64,000 nucleotides of DNA from Gynuella sp050296195 (GCF_050296195.1 NZ_JBNKRB010000002.1); one strand, 5' to 3'; counted from the stretch's first letter, positions 44,931 through 52,974 are shown. Translations and numbers: made by a program. Notes: generated by a model from the sequence alone, not told the origin.

Positions 44931-45473
44931 ATGAAAGTAGTATCAATTATATTTCTTCTCTTATTCTCGGTTGGCGCCATCGCGGGAATGAATGAGCTTG
45001 AGCAGCGAGCTAAATCTGGTGATGCTAATGCCCAGTATCTCATGGGTTACAGCTTCGAGACGGGCCAGAACAATCCCGTCAACCTCAGCAAAGCTGTCAG
45101 GTGGTACAAAGAAGCATCTGCCAATAACAACCCAAGAGCGCAGCATCGTCTTGGGCTCATGTACGCAACAGGCAGTGGTGTGCCAACTGATTTCGCTAAA
45201 ACAGCGGAGCTATTTGAAGCAGCAGCAAAGCAAAAAGATCCTGCCGCTCAAATGGATTACGCGATGTTGCTCTTTGGTATGGCTCCGCCTGAGTATAAAA
45301 ATCCTGTTGAGGCGTATGCTTGGTTTGCTGTTATAGAGGCAAATGACCCCAAGGCTTATGCAAGCATTAAAGACCTTAAGTCAAAACTTGAGGCTGAGCT
45401 TTCAAAGAAACAATTGCAGCAGGCTGTTGAGCTAGGAGCGGAGTATGTTGCCAAGTACAGCCCTAACAACTAA
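44931..45473 (+). CDS. Exported Sel1-repeat protein (cassette)
   Basis: A 180-aa protein with a signal peptide (KVVSIIFLLLFSVGAIA). Sel1-like (TPR-related) repeats follow: GDANAQYLMGYSFETG, NPRAQHRLGLMYATGSG and DPAAQMDYAMLLFG. Such solenoids mediate protein contacts, here in the periplasm. It ends at attC 10. Confidence 0.9.
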   Translation: MKVVSIIFLLLFSVGAIAGMNELEQRAKSGDANAQYLMGYSFETGQNNPVNLSKAVRWYKEASANNNPRAQHRLGLMYATGSGVPTDFAKTAELFEAAAKQKDPAAQMDYAMLLFGMAPPEYKNPVEAYAWFAVIEANDPKAYASIKDLKSKLEAELSKKQLQQAVELGAEYVAKYSPNN

Positions 45474-45519
45474 CGGCACTGGACGCAGCAAAGCTGCGCC
45501 CGCGCTTTAGGCCTTACCC
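45468..45519 (+). repeat. attC site 10 (right core mutated)
   Basis: The left core AACTAAC and arms ACGCAGC/GCTGCGCC are clear. The right core reads CTTACCC in place of GTTRRRY. Confidence 0.6.
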
Positions 45520-45900
45520 ATGCGAATGAAGAATTTACTATTTTTTATTGTTTTTTGCTTATATGGCTGTGATTCTGGAACTTTGTGGGAGCATCATCCC
45601 TATGAAGTCCACTGGATCGATAGCAATGTCACACTAGCAAAGCGGTTTGACGATCAACCGCATTCCGTAACTATCGGTCGTGTACCCGCAAACGTTATTG
45701 CTGTTGGGATTAATGATCGTTACGTAGTAGCAAAGCAGAAAGCCCCCGGTGATGATCGGGTACTCTACTTCTATATAGATAGAGTAAAAGATAGTGGGTA
45801 CGCAAACCCAGATGAGATTACACAGGGGCCAATGTCAGAAAAAACGTACCTAGAACTTAAAATAAAATACGGCTTCCCAGAATTTAGTAAGGAGTTCTAA
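45520..45900 (+). CDS. Predicted lipoprotein (cassette), unknown
   Basis: A 126-aa protein with a lipoprotein signal (MKNLLFFIVFCLYGC; Cys17). The mature part has HPYEVHWIDSNVTLAKRFDD and a Val/Ile-rich core, resembling small DUF-type lipoproteins of integrons. The function is unknown. It starts inside the end of attC 10. Confidence 0.7.
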   Translation: MRMKNLLFFIVFCLYGCDSGTLWEHHPYEVHWIDSNVTLAKRFDDQPHSVTIGRVPANVIAVGINDRYVVAKQKAPGDDRVLYFYIDRVKDSGYANPDEITQGPMSEKTYLELKIKYGFPEFSKEF

Positions 45901-45902
45901 GT

Positions 45903-46004
45903 GGCTAACAAGGTTGTCAAATTGACAGTTTTTCCATCGCTCCTTTTTGTGCTTAGTAGCACAAACGGGCTCCTCCAAAACTGCAATTTACCACGGCGTT
46001 AGCA
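45903..46004 (+). repeat. attC site 11
   Basis: It runs from GGCTAAC to GTTAGCA (102 bp). The inner GTGCTTAGTAGCAC is a hairpin. Confidence 0.85.
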
Positions 46005-46011
46005 ATCCAGC

Positions 46012-46425
46012 ATGAAGAACATCGAAATAACATATAGCGATAATTACCCAGAAACCCCTATGACGTTCTGGGTGCATCACAAAATTGACCGAGAAGCTGG
46101 CTTTGACGTAGCTAATTTTGACCCACCTTTATCTGGTGTTATAGGTGGTAAAGGTTATCCATTACTACGTATACAGTTCATGGGCGTAGAACTTATGTTT
46201 AGCTCCATAGCTGAAATTGAACAGGCAATAGAAATACTGGGCGCAAAAAACCTTCCCACAACATTCTCTTTATCGCAAAAACGCAATACAACAGTAGGCC
46301 CAAATGGCCACTGGCTAAGTCGTTTACCTGCTCGCATAAAGCCTTGGAAAAAGCGCGAAAGATTATTACCAAGTTTATATAAATCAAAAGAACTATTTGG
46401 TTCGGTCTACGGTCAAAAATGCTAA
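46012..46425 (+). CDS. Integron cassette protein, unknown
   Basis: A 137-aa soluble protein beginning MKNIEITYSDNYPETPMTFW with a basic C-terminal half (ARIKPWKKRERLLPSLYKS). The N-terminal ~80 residues look like a compact beta-rich domain. I do not recognise the family. About 95 bp separate its stop from the next attC remnant. Confidence 0.65.
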   Translation: MKNIEITYSDNYPETPMTFWVHHKIDREAGFDVANFDPPLSGVIGGKGYPLLRIQFMGVELMFSSIAEIEQAIEILGAKNLPTTFSLSQKRNTTVGPNGHWLSRLPARIKPWKKRERLLPSLYKSKELFGSVYGQKC

Positions 46426-46520
46426 GGCAGATCTGATTTACTTACGAAGAATTTGGGGCTATTAACGAGCGGTCTAAGGAATTTTTCGATCCAGAAGGTA
46501 CAATTAAATATGCGAGAAAA

Positions 46521-46545
46521 GCATAACAAAAACGTGCAGCCGACA
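46521..46545 (+). repeat. attC site 12, truncated
   Basis: The left core GCATAAC and the first ~18 bp remain (AAAAACGTGCAGCCGAC). The right half is missing and the ORF-less cassette starts directly. Confidence 0.5.
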
Positions 46546-46773
46546 TTTTTTCCTCACTTTGTAAGTGAGCACTCTATGGCACTGACAAATCCGTGACAGT
46601 GCACAGGTAAAATTAGGTAGCGTTCAACGTTAGTCGTTGTGTGCCAAATAATCAGGAATTGGCCCAGTCTAGTGGCAATTGTGATTTAAAGTGCAGCAAA
46701 TTTCCCGGTTATACCAATTCTAACAATACAAAGCTGCGGACCACTTTCGTGTCCGCAGTTTTAAGCGTTATGT
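46544..46773 (+). repeat. ORF-less repeated cassette, copy N1
   Basis: A ~230-bp cassette without a conserved ORF, including its own attC 13. It is highly similar to 49821-50050 and 51069-51297 over the full length. A GTG frame from 46641 reads through the attC into the next gene, but that frame is broken in the third copy. Confidence 0.85.
46718..46773 (+). repeat. attC site 13
   Basis: It runs from TTCTAAC to GTTATGT (56 bp). Strong arms AAAGCTGCGGAC and GTCCGCAGTTTT are present. Confidence 0.9.
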
Positions 46774-46799
46774 CAGTATATGAATGTAATTGGAGATTT

Positions 46800-47171
46800 A
46801 TGAATTTTAAAGAATCATTAGACAACCACCTTAGTTCAATTTCTGCTCGTAATTTGGAGGAGTTTTCTAGGACTTTGGTGAAGGATGATCGTTTAACGCT
46901 AATTATGCCAAATAGCTCTGTATTAAACGGATACGAAGCAATTGTTGATTTTCATAAAAATTGGTTTTCTGATCCTGACTGGAGTATTGAAACAACTTTA
47001 CTAAAAACAATCGAAAGTAATGCATCATGTATAGCATTGCTAGATGTCGTGTATAACGATCTAGATGAGTCAGGAGAGCCTTATCAGCTAAATTATATTT
47101 TGAGCCTGACATTCGTTTTTGAAGGAGGTTCCTGGTTGTTGACATTTGACCAGAACACAATGAGGTCGTAG
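46800..47171 (+). CDS. NTF2-like (SnoaL/DUF4440-type) protein (cassette)
   Basis: A 123-aa protein with the NTF2-like cone fold pattern: FKESLDNHLSSISARNLEEF, then LNGYEAIVDFHKNWFSDPDW and LSLTFVFEGGSWLLTFDQNT. These proteins bind or convert small molecules; no specific role can be given. I chose the ATG at 46800 with TTGGAG 5 bp upstream; the longer frame starts in the ORF-less cassette and is not credible. Confidence 0.8.
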   Translation: MNFKESLDNHLSSISARNLEEFSRTLVKDDRLTLIMPNSSVLNGYEAIVDFHKNWFSDPDWSIETTLLKTIESNASCIALLDVVYNDLDESGEPYQLNYILSLTFVFEGGSWLLTFDQNTMRS

Positions 47172-47180
47172 TTTAAATTT

Positions 47181-47284
47181 ACATAACAAGTTCGTGAAAC
47201 TCAGCCCTAAGATCTGCACTGCGTGCAGTGGGCTTGGACTCAATATCGCTGCGCGAAATTTCGCCGGTTACAAATACGTTAATT
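47181..47284 (+). repeat. attC site 14
   Basis: It runs from ACATAAC to GTTAATT (104 bp). The inner TGCACTGCGTGCA hairpin and AGCCC/GGGCT arms are visible. Confidence 0.85.
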
Positions 47285-47303
47285 TTCTACAAGGAGTAGT
47301 TGC

Positions 47304-47723
47304 TTGAAACTTGGATACATTGGAATTGCACTAGGGTCTATTGCTTTATTGCTTGCATTAGTCAGCTTTTGGGCAGGTCCATTTTCTCCCCAACCAACTC
47401 TTGAGTCTCTAGTTGCAGAAAAAGCGGCTTCTATTAGAAGTGCAGCTTTAGATGCATTAGCAGGTAAAGAGGATGTTTCGAAAACATACACTACCCAATG
47501 GACTGTAGATAAAGTCATCAATGTAATTATTCCGCTGCTCGGAGGCTTAGCTGTAATTCTTGCAGTGGTCTCTTATGTTAAAAAGGAGCCAACTCGGGTA
47601 GTTGGAGGTGCGGTAGCTCTTGGTATTAGTGCAATAGCATTCCAATTTATCGCAATGTACGTCATGGTAATCCTATTTGTCCTTTTAGTTATTTCAGTAA
47701 TCGGCACATTAGGTGGCGGTTAA
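47304..47723 (+). CDS. Integron cassette inner-membrane protein, unknown
   Basis: A 139-aa protein with a TTG start supported by AAGGAG 7 bp upstream. It has one N-terminal TM (YIGIALGSIALLLALVSFWA), a short loop, and two to three TM segments near the end (IPLLGGLAVILAVVSYV; FIAMYVMVILFVLLVISVIG). No known family. It ends at attC 15. Confidence 0.7.
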   Translation: MKLGYIGIALGSIALLLALVSFWAGPFSPQPTLESLVAEKAASIRSAALDALAGKEDVSKTYTTQWTVDKVINVIIPLLGGLAVILAVVSYVKKEPTRVVGGAVALGISAIAFQFIAMYVMVILFVLLVISVIGTLGGG

Positions 47724-47783
47724 AATTAACAAGCGCAGACAGTCGACGCAAAAAAGCCTGCGCAACTGCTACGAACGTTATAG
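47724..47783 (+). repeat. attC site 15
   Basis: It runs from AATTAAC to GTTATAG (60 bp). The arms GCGCAG and CTGCGC pair. Confidence 0.85.
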
Positions 47784-47792
47784 TTTTGAAAT

Positions 47793-48092
47793 ATGAAAGT
47801 ATCGCGATTATTCGATCCTAAGCCAGAGCAATGGGGATTAAGAGGCGACCCCTTTCTTTGGGATGAACTTAAAGAAAAGCTGGATTGTGTTGAGCTGCCT
47901 GAAAGTGAAGATGAACTTAAAAACTTATTAGAAAATGAAATTGAGCGTTCTTTGGAAAAGCCCATTAGCTATGATGGCAGTATCGTAATTGAACGCTTTA
48001 AACATGGTGGTATGTCTAGCGGTGGAATATCGCTAAAGTATTGGAAAGAAACGGGCATTCCACTTCTAATACGTCGGTGCTTTAAACCGTAA
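47793..48092 (+). CDS. Small integron cassette protein, unknown
   Basis: A 99-aa acidic protein: WGLRGDPFLWDELKEKLDC, then PESEDELKNLLENEIERSL and FKHGGMSSGGISLKYWKET. It is a compact soluble protein that I know only as a cassette-type hypothetical. Its stop overlaps attC 16. Confidence 0.7.
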   Translation: MKVSRLFDPKPEQWGLRGDPFLWDELKEKLDCVELPESEDELKNLLENEIERSLEKPISYDGSIVIERFKHGGMSSGGISLKYWKETGIPLLIRRCFKP

Positions 48093-48176
48093 CAAGGCGA
48101 AGCACCCGGCCCGTACCGGGCCTTGGACCAAGACCTTACTGGCGTTCGTTTTTTGCCGGTGTTCGCAACGTTAACC
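48087..48176 (+). repeat. attC site 16
   Basis: It runs from CCGTAAC to GTTAACC (90 bp). The inner CCCGGCCCGTACCGGGCC is a hairpin. Confidence 0.85.
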
Positions 48177-48186
48177 GAATAAGATC

Positions 48187-48723
48187 ATGCGACGAATTAG
48201 TATCAATCGACCTAAAGAAAAAGTACGCGGCATAAAGAGAGGGCTTCGTGCGTTGGATAAATGGGCTGACTCTTTTGAAGGTTACTTCCCTTCAGAATAT
48301 GCTCAAGAAAAGTACTGGAATTGGAAGCTGCCTGTGCTTGACCGGTTGGTTGGGCCACCTACAACAACTAATGAGATACAAGCTCATTGCTCACAAGCCA
48401 TATTAAGGGCAGTAAAGCATTTGCTTGATGCGAGACCAGAAGAATATAGCCATGCCGTTGTATCTGCTCTGATAACGTATCCACAAATGTTCGGTAGTGA
48501 AATCTGCATATTCTTTGACAAAAATTACTTTGAGTCATTCTTCGATCGAAATAGTGAATGGCAGTCTTTAACTCCTATTAACGGCAAAGAACTTTCAAAA
48601 TCATTAAACTTTGATGTGCCGCATCCGCTCATTCAATCAGGCTACATACATACAACAAAAGACGAATGGGAAGGTGAGGCAACCACTTACGAAGAAGAAT
48701 GGTGGTCATTTCATGCTAGGTAA
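48187..48723 (+). CDS. DUF3916 domain protein (cassette)
   Basis: A 178-aa protein matching the DUF3916 family in overall pattern: KEKVRGIKRGLRALDKWADS, then EKYWNWKLPVLDRLV, EICIFFDKNYFESFFDRNSE and the ending EGEATTYEEEWW. The function is unknown; similar proteins occur near toxin/immunity loci and in integrons. The length is usual. Confidence 0.8.
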   Translation: MRRISINRPKEKVRGIKRGLRALDKWADSFEGYFPSEYAQEKYWNWKLPVLDRLVGPPTTTNEIQAHCSQAILRAVKHLLDARPEEYSHAVVSALITYPQMFGSEICIFFDKNYFESFFDRNSEWQSLTPINGKELSKSLNFDVPHPLIQSGYIHTTKDEWEGEATTYEEEWWSFHAR

Positions 48724-48726
48724 AAC

Positions 48727-48802
48727 GCTTAACAAATCGAGGCAGCATCGCCCCTGCGGGGCTGGACCTCGCTACGCTCGGCCGCTGCTTTGGGCGTTAA
48801 GC
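48727..48802 (+). repeat. attC site 17
   Basis: It runs from GCTTAAC to GTTAAGC (76 bp). The arms GAGGCAGC and GCTGCTTTGGGC are typical. Confidence 0.92.
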
Positions 48803-48816
48803 ACCAAGGGGAAATC

Positions 48817-49251
48817 ATGAGCAACACCCGTAAATTTGAAGTGCTGCTTGAGATCGCTGAGAAGTTAAATCAAGACATAGGCTCCGTTCCTGTTTTATAT
48901 GGATCTTTGGGTTTATCCCGTGCAATTGAAGTTGATCTTCAAACTGATGATATTGATATCCTAATCGAAGATTGTATATTCTCAGAGCGCCTATCCTATA
49001 TTCATGGTTTAATGGAAGAGCTAGGTTTTACCTTAACTGATCCCGAAGAAAATGAATTTCGAAGGGGCACAACAAAGGTTGGAATTGCTTCCGACGGTGA
49101 TATGCTATCTTTTTCCGGTGTAGATCCATTGAGTCTTGCTGTTGAAAGTTCAGCTGCGAAATTTAGAGTGCTATCACCAGAACAATATTTGGCGACATAC
49201 AAGGCGTCTAGTTTGGATGGTTATCGTAAAAAATGCACACAAGAAAGATGA
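48817..49251 (+). CDS. Nucleotidyltransferase-fold protein (cassette), frameshifted near the end
   Basis: A 144-aa protein with the nucleotidyltransferase-like layout (VLYGSLGLSRAIEVDLQTDD then IDILIEDCIF; LSPEQYLATYKASSLDGYRK). AAGGGGA precedes the ATG at 48817. After the A6 run at 49228-49233 the reading frame ends early (KKCTQER). With one A fewer it would continue NAHKKDDQSKIRLIESQLNA and stop at 49294, overlapping attC 18 as cassettes usually do. So a 1-base insertion, a sequencing error or slippage is likely. Confidence 0.8.
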   Translation: MSNTRKFEVLLEIAEKLNQDIGSVPVLYGSLGLSRAIEVDLQTDDIDILIEDCIFSERLSYIHGLMEELGFTLTDPEENEFRRGTTKVGIASDGDMLSFSGVDPLSLAVESSAAKFRVLSPEQYLATYKASSLDGYRKKCTQER

Positions 49252-49288
49252 CCAGTCAAAAATTAGGCTTATTGAGTCGCAGCTAAAT

Positions 49289-49402
49289 GCATAACAAAAC
49301 CATCAACCCGAAACCCTTACGCCGCACTTCTTGGGCTGGTGCGAGCGCCAGTATAGCCCCAAAAAGTGCTCTGGTCGGTTGTGGATTATGGAGGCGCTAA
49401 AT
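49289..49402 (+). repeat. attC site 18 (right core mutated)
   Basis: It runs from GCATAAC to GCTAAAT (114 bp); GTT has become GCT in the right core. Inner GGGCTGGTGCGAGCGCCAGTATAGCCC pairs. Confidence 0.7.
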
Positions 49403-49472
49403 AGCAAAAAGGACGATAGGTACCAAATCCTAGATTCATAAAATAATTGCATTCATTATTGGGGCTATAGCT

Positions 49473-49967
49473 TTGTACTCGGGCTATAAAATTCTGCCTG
49501 GGCTCCCAGAGGTTTATGCTAGTTGGCAGGCGTTTTTCGATCAAAACGAGTCAGTCTATGCGATATTAGTCACTCGCCTGTGTTTTTCGGTTCCTTTCGG
49601 ATTGCTCTTGGTCGCCATATTGGTTTATCTCAATAAGCGCAGCTATTTCATTTTTCCTGTATTGCTAATTAGTTGGTTTTTCTTTATTAGTTATACGGTT
49701 TACTTAGTATTAATATTGGTGCTCTACTGGTGGTTCGAGCTATCATCAAGTTGCCATTTAACAAGGCGCTCAAGCCTCAAGCAAGGACGCAGCATAGCTG
49801 CGCCGCTTAGCTTGGTGTTAGAATTTTTTCTTCACTTTATAAGTGAACATTCTGTGGCACCGACAAATCCGCGACTGCACACAGGTAAAATCAGGTGGCA
49901 TACAACGCCAGTCGTTGGGTGCCAAATAATCAGGAATTGGCTCAGTCCAGCGGCAATTGTGATTTGA
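49473..49967 (+). CDS. Integron cassette membrane protein with lost stop and weak start
   Basis: The credible part is ~95 residues with TM segments (LCFSVPFGLLLVAILVYLN; FPVLLISWFFFISYTVYLVL). After FELSSS the frame runs on through attC 19 and the ORF-less cassette N2 to a stop at 49967, so the native stop seems lost. At the 5' side a likely first TM (IIAFIIGAIALYSGYKI) lies upstream of the TTG at 49473, back to a TAG at 49431, with no ATG. The family is unknown; the gene is probably impaired. Confidence 0.45.
   Translation: MYSGYKILPGLPEVYASWQAFFDQNESVYAILVTRLCFSVPFGLLLVAILVYLNKRSYFIFPVLLISWFFFISYTVYLVLILVLYWWFELSSSCHLTRRSSLKQGRSIAAPLSLVLEFFLHFISEHSVAPTNPRLHTGKIRWHTTPVVGCQIIRNWLSPAAIVI
49756..49823 (+). 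repeat. attC site 19
   Basis: It runs from ATTTAAC to GTTAGAA (68 bp). The arms GGACGCAGC and GCTGCGCC pair. Confidence 0.88.
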
Positions 49968-50050
49968 AGTTCAGCAGTTTCCCGGTCATGCCAATTCTAA
50001 CAATGCAAAGCTGCGGACCACGGGCGTGTCCGCAGTTTTAGGCGTTATAT
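49821..50050 (+). repeat. ORF-less repeated cassette, copy N2
   Basis: A complete ~230-bp cassette bounded by attC 19 and its own attC 20. It contains the hairpin TTCACTT-TAT-AAGTGAA and a TGGCACC/GGGTGCCA pairing. It is near-identical in layout to N1 and N3. Confidence 0.88.
49995..50050 (+). repeat. attC site 20
   Basis: It runs from TTCTAAC to GTTATAT (56 bp). The arms are the same as attC 13 and 23. Confidence 0.9.
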
Positions 50051-50069
50051 TTTTCGATAGGTCGGAGAT

Positions 50070-50474
50070 ATGGAGATTGGAAAAGGCTTTATAGTTGACT
50101 TTCTGAGAGCTATTGGAGTTCCCATCTATTATATGTTGCTTTTGATTTTAGTAGCGGTCTTAGGTGATTGGCTCGAGTATACGCATAAAGTATGGATGTA
50201 TTATGTGGCCGCGGTATCACTGCCCATATTTGGATTGTTGGGTTCATATATTTTGGCGCCTATATATAAATTGGGCTATATGTATGGTGTATGTATAGTT
50301 GGTTGCATTCTTGCTTATATCATGGCTTTTGACAGTTACTACCCTGAATGGCATGAGTTCCCTTATATGCAAACTCATAAACCATTTTTCATTACAGTAA
50401 TAGTTGCTATTATTACATCAATAATTATTAGGTGGTTACATATTTATAAATTAACGTGCCCACCACAAATATAG
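50070..50474 (+). CDS. Integron cassette membrane protein, unknown
   Basis: A 134-aa protein with four TM segments: VPIYYMLLLILVAVLGDWL; WMYYVAAVSLPIFGLLGSYI; LGYMYGVCIVGCILAYIMAF; PFFITVIVAIITSIIIRWLH. GGAGAT lies directly before the ATG. The family is unknown. It ends at attC 21. Confidence 0.7.
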   Translation: MEIGKGFIVDFLRAIGVPIYYMLLLILVAVLGDWLEYTHKVWMYYVAAVSLPIFGLLGSYILAPIYKLGYMYGVCIVGCILAYIMAFDSYYPEWHEFPYMQTHKPFFITVIVAIITSIIIRWLHIYKLTCPPQI

Positions 50475-50571
50475 CAAAGCGCAGCAGTCGGACGGTTTGT
50501 TCCGCGGGGCATTTGTGTTTGATAACACAAATGCCCCACTCCACAAATCGCCGCTGTGCTTGGCGTTAAGT
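50470..50571 (+). repeat. attC site 21 (left core mutated)
   Basis: It runs from ATATAGC to GTTAAGT (102 bp), TAAC having become TAGC. The long inner hairpin GGGGCATTTGTGTT/AACACAAATGCCCC is perfect. Confidence 0.8.
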
Positions 50572-50594
50572 ATAAAGAGTAGGGTAAATGAGAC

Positions 50595-51029
50595 ATGGAT
50601 AATCCATACCAAGCGCCAAAGTCAGATATCGATAATGGTGAGTTACAAAAGCGATCTGTATTCTGGAAAATATATTTTTTTATAATCACTATATTGTCAT
50701 TTATTGGAATGGTGTCACTTTTATTGTCTAGTGGTGCTGGAATAATCGATTATACTGAGTTCGTATTATTGATTATTGCAACAGCAGGTCTTTACGGATT
50801 TGTTTTTACCAAAAAAGTACTAAGCCCAGGTTTCTGGGTGCCTTTTTTAGTATTTTATTTAATTGCTGGAATAGCTTATGAACCTTTATCTTCAGTAAAT
50901 ATGAGGGAAGGAATGTCTGACGATGTGTACTATATCAGCGTAGCAATTGGATATATATTTTCACTCCCAGGTTATTATGCCCTTTACAAGTACGGTCAAA
51001 AAAGTGAACAACCGTGGACAAATACTTAA
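50595..51029 (+). CDS. Integron cassette membrane protein with NPYQAP N-terminus
   Basis: A 144-aa protein. The short cytoplasmic start MDNPYQAPKSDIDNGELQ is a pattern seen in many small bacterial membrane proteins. Four TM segments follow (IYFFIITILSFIGMVSLLL; FVLLIIATAGLYGFVF; FWVPFLVFYLIAGIAY; ISVAIGYIFSLPGYYALY). The function is unknown. It ends in attC 22. Confidence 0.72.
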   Translation: MDNPYQAPKSDIDNGELQKRSVFWKIYFFIITILSFIGMVSLLLSSGAGIIDYTEFVLLIIATAGLYGFVFTKKVLSPGFWVPFLVFYLIAGIAYEPLSSVNMREGMSDDVYYISVAIGYIFSLPGYYALYKYGQKSEQPWTNT

Positions 51030-51071
51030 CAATACGTTGCACCGGATAAACCGGTGAACGCGCCGTTAGAA
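51024..51071 (+). repeat. attC site 22 (short)
   Basis: It runs from ACTTAAC to GTTAGAA (48 bp) with inner CACCGGATAAACCGGTG. It is very short but both cores are good. Confidence 0.7.
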
Positions 51072-51297
51072 TTGTTTCCTCACTTTATAAATGAACATTC
51101 TGTGGCACCAACAAACCCGTGACGGTACACAGGTAAAATCAGGTGGCATTCAACGTCAGTCGTTTGATGCCAGGCAATCAGGAATTGCTCAGTCCAGCGG
51201 CAATTGTGATTTGAAGTTCAGCAGTTTCCCGGTCATGCCAATTCTAACAATACAAAGCTACGGACCACGGGCGTGTCCGCAGTTTTAGGTGTTAATT
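51069..51297 (+). repeat. ORF-less repeated cassette, copy N3
   Basis: The third copy, with attC 23 at its end. It differs from N2 by scattered substitutions and a 1-base deletion (GGAATTGGCTC to GGAATTGCTC), which breaks the only frame shared by N1 and N2. Confidence 0.88.
51242..51297 (+). repeat. attC site 23
   Basis: It runs from TTCTAAC to GTTAATT (56 bp). One arm has a CTACGGAC change relative to CTGCGGAC. Confidence 0.88.
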
Positions 51298-51304
51298 GAA
51301 TTTC

Positions 51305-51739
51305 ATGAAAATATACGCATTGTTAATTTTATTTATTTCCAACACTTGTTTCGCTGAAAAAATATACATTGGTTATCAAGTATCTGCTTTTTCACGTGGA
51401 GGTCTCATTTTGGGTTATGACCTTGATAGGACTAACGCCTTAGAGTTCCATTTAAATGGTTCAGACTTTGGCGCTACCTATGGGGTTTCATACAAAAGGC
51501 ACTATTCTGAAGGAAACTATCTTGTTGTTGGTTATACCGGCTTAAATTGGTACGACTATGATAGTGAGAACCGAGCCAATCTATATGGTTTCAATGTGGG
51601 AATAGGGCATGAATTCGGTAGTCGGGAAGAAGGCAAATGGTCCTACCCAATAGAAATAGGAGGAGGGTCAGGATATGAACCTAAGAAGGAGAAATGGAGA
51701 CCTTTGGTATTCTTTGGTTTCGGAGCACTCTATAATTAA
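51305..51739 (+). CDS. Small exported beta-rich protein (cassette), unknown
   Basis: A 144-aa protein with a signal peptide (KIYALLILFISNTCFA). The mature part has alternating strands ending in aromatic residues (YIGYQVSAF, LEFHLNG, YLVVGYTGLNWYDY, GFNVGIGHEFG, RPLVFFGFGALYN), suggesting a small outer-membrane barrel or lipocalin-like fold. I chose the ATG at 51305; a TTG at 51296 overlaps the attC core. Confidence 0.7.
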   Translation: MKIYALLILFISNTCFAEKIYIGYQVSAFSRGGLILGYDLDRTNALEFHLNGSDFGATYGVSYKRHYSEGNYLVVGYTGLNWYDYDSENRANLYGFNVGIGHEFGSREEGKWSYPIEIGGGSGYEPKKEKWRPLVFFGFGALYN

Positions 51740-51790
51740 CAAATACAAGCACAGCTACTCCTTACCTCGCGCGTTTCGTAAACGTTATGT
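51734..51790 (+). repeat. attC site 24
   Basis: It runs from AATTAAC to GTTATGT (57 bp). Confidence 0.78.
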
Positions 51791-51796
51791 GTCGCG

Positions 51797-52859
51797 GTTT
51801 TAGATAATAAGTGCAATTGGTAATAGAGAAGCCAGCTGATAGAGTCTGCGCTTCTCCCGACCAAGAGACAAAGCACCTTGAACGACCATCAGCTGACTGA
51901 AAACGAACGATACCAGATTTACTCTCTATTGAAAGAAGGTTTGAACCAAAAGCAGATAGCCGAAAACCTTGAGCGTAGTCCGTCAACGATATCCCGAGAG
52001 CTGAACCGTAACAATGGACTTCGTGGCTATAGATCTAAACAAGCACAGGCGAATAAATGCTCATAAGCGTATTAAGTTGACGGCAGAAGTAACCGGTTGG
52101 ATTGCGACGCTGATCAGACAAGACCTCAGCCCGCAACAGGCTGTTGATTATTTGAAAAGGCATAAACGGACCGACCTGCATTATGAGGCGGTGTATCAAT
52201 TGATATACGCAGACAAGGACGAAGGTGGTGATCTCTATACACACCTGAGAGTAGCTTCCAAGCCTTACAGGAAGCGTTATGGACAGTCTGATCGGCGAGG
52301 AAAGATATGTAATCGAGTTGATATTGATGAGAGACCGAGTGTTGTTGATCTTCGATCACGCATTGGCGACAGGGAGGGTGACACGGTTATCGGTAAAGGT
52401 CGAAAGAGTGCGTTATTGACGATGGTGGAAAGAAAGACACTATATACCATCATCGTGAAGTTAACAGGCAAACGAGCGGACTTACTAGCCGGTGCAGCGA
52501 TAGACAAAATGGTATCAATGAAGAACCGAATTAAAACGATTACCTTCGATAACGGTTTAGAATTTTCTGAACACGAACGCATAGCCGAGACATTAGAAAC
52601 GGATATTTATTTTGCTCATCCGTACGCATCCTGGGAGCGAGGTACAAATGAAAATACCAATGGGTTAATCCGTCAATATTTTCCAAAAGGCACAGACTTC
52701 AACCTTGTCAGTGAAAAAGAGATCCAAGAAGTAATGAATCGAATGAATGATCGACCAAGGAAGACAAGAGGCGGTCGATCACCCAACGAACTGTTTTTGG
52801 GGCTGTGCAGAGACTTACTGGCAGCCTAAAACAAAGAAATTGCAGTTATTACTTGAAAC
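51797..52859 (+). mobile_element. IS30-family insertion sequence
   Basis: It is ~1063 bp with imperfect ends: left GTTTTAGATAATAAGTGCAA matches the inverse of right TGCAGTTATTACTTGAAAC. It interrupts a cassette between attC 24 and attC 25. The transposase is frameshifted. Confidence 0.8.
51878..52829 (+). pseudogene. IS30-family transposase, frameshifted
   Basis: The N-terminal HTH (LTENERYQIYSLLKEGLNQK; RSPSTISRELNRNNG) is in one frame and ends KQAQANKCS. The rest continues in another frame from INAHKRIKLTAEVTG, with a break near 52040-52060. The DDE residues remain: Asp in DREGDTVIGKG, Asp in TFDNGLEFSEH, Glu in WERGTNENTNGLIRQY. A programmed shift is not typical of IS30, so I read it as inactivation. 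Confidence 0.85.
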
Positions 52860-52884
52860 TGCGTCCGAAGAACGTTCAAATAAT

Positions 52885-52953
52885 GCTTAACACACCACTG
52901 CACACCGATACATACTGCTGCTGCAGTATGTGCGGGTGAGCGGGGCGTTATGT
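52885..52953 (+). repeat. attC site 25
   Basis: It runs from GCTTAAC to GTTATGT (69 bp). The arms CATACTGCTG and CTGCAGTATG pair. Confidence 0.88.
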
Positions 52954-52974
52954 ATCAAATTTTTTGAGGACACT

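Noticed and set aside
46641..47171. A 176-codon frame starting in the ORF-less cassette and covering the NTF2-like gene
   Set aside because: The first 53 codons run through attC 13; the third copy of the cassette breaks the frame; the ATG at 46800 has a Shine-Dalgarno and fits the domain.
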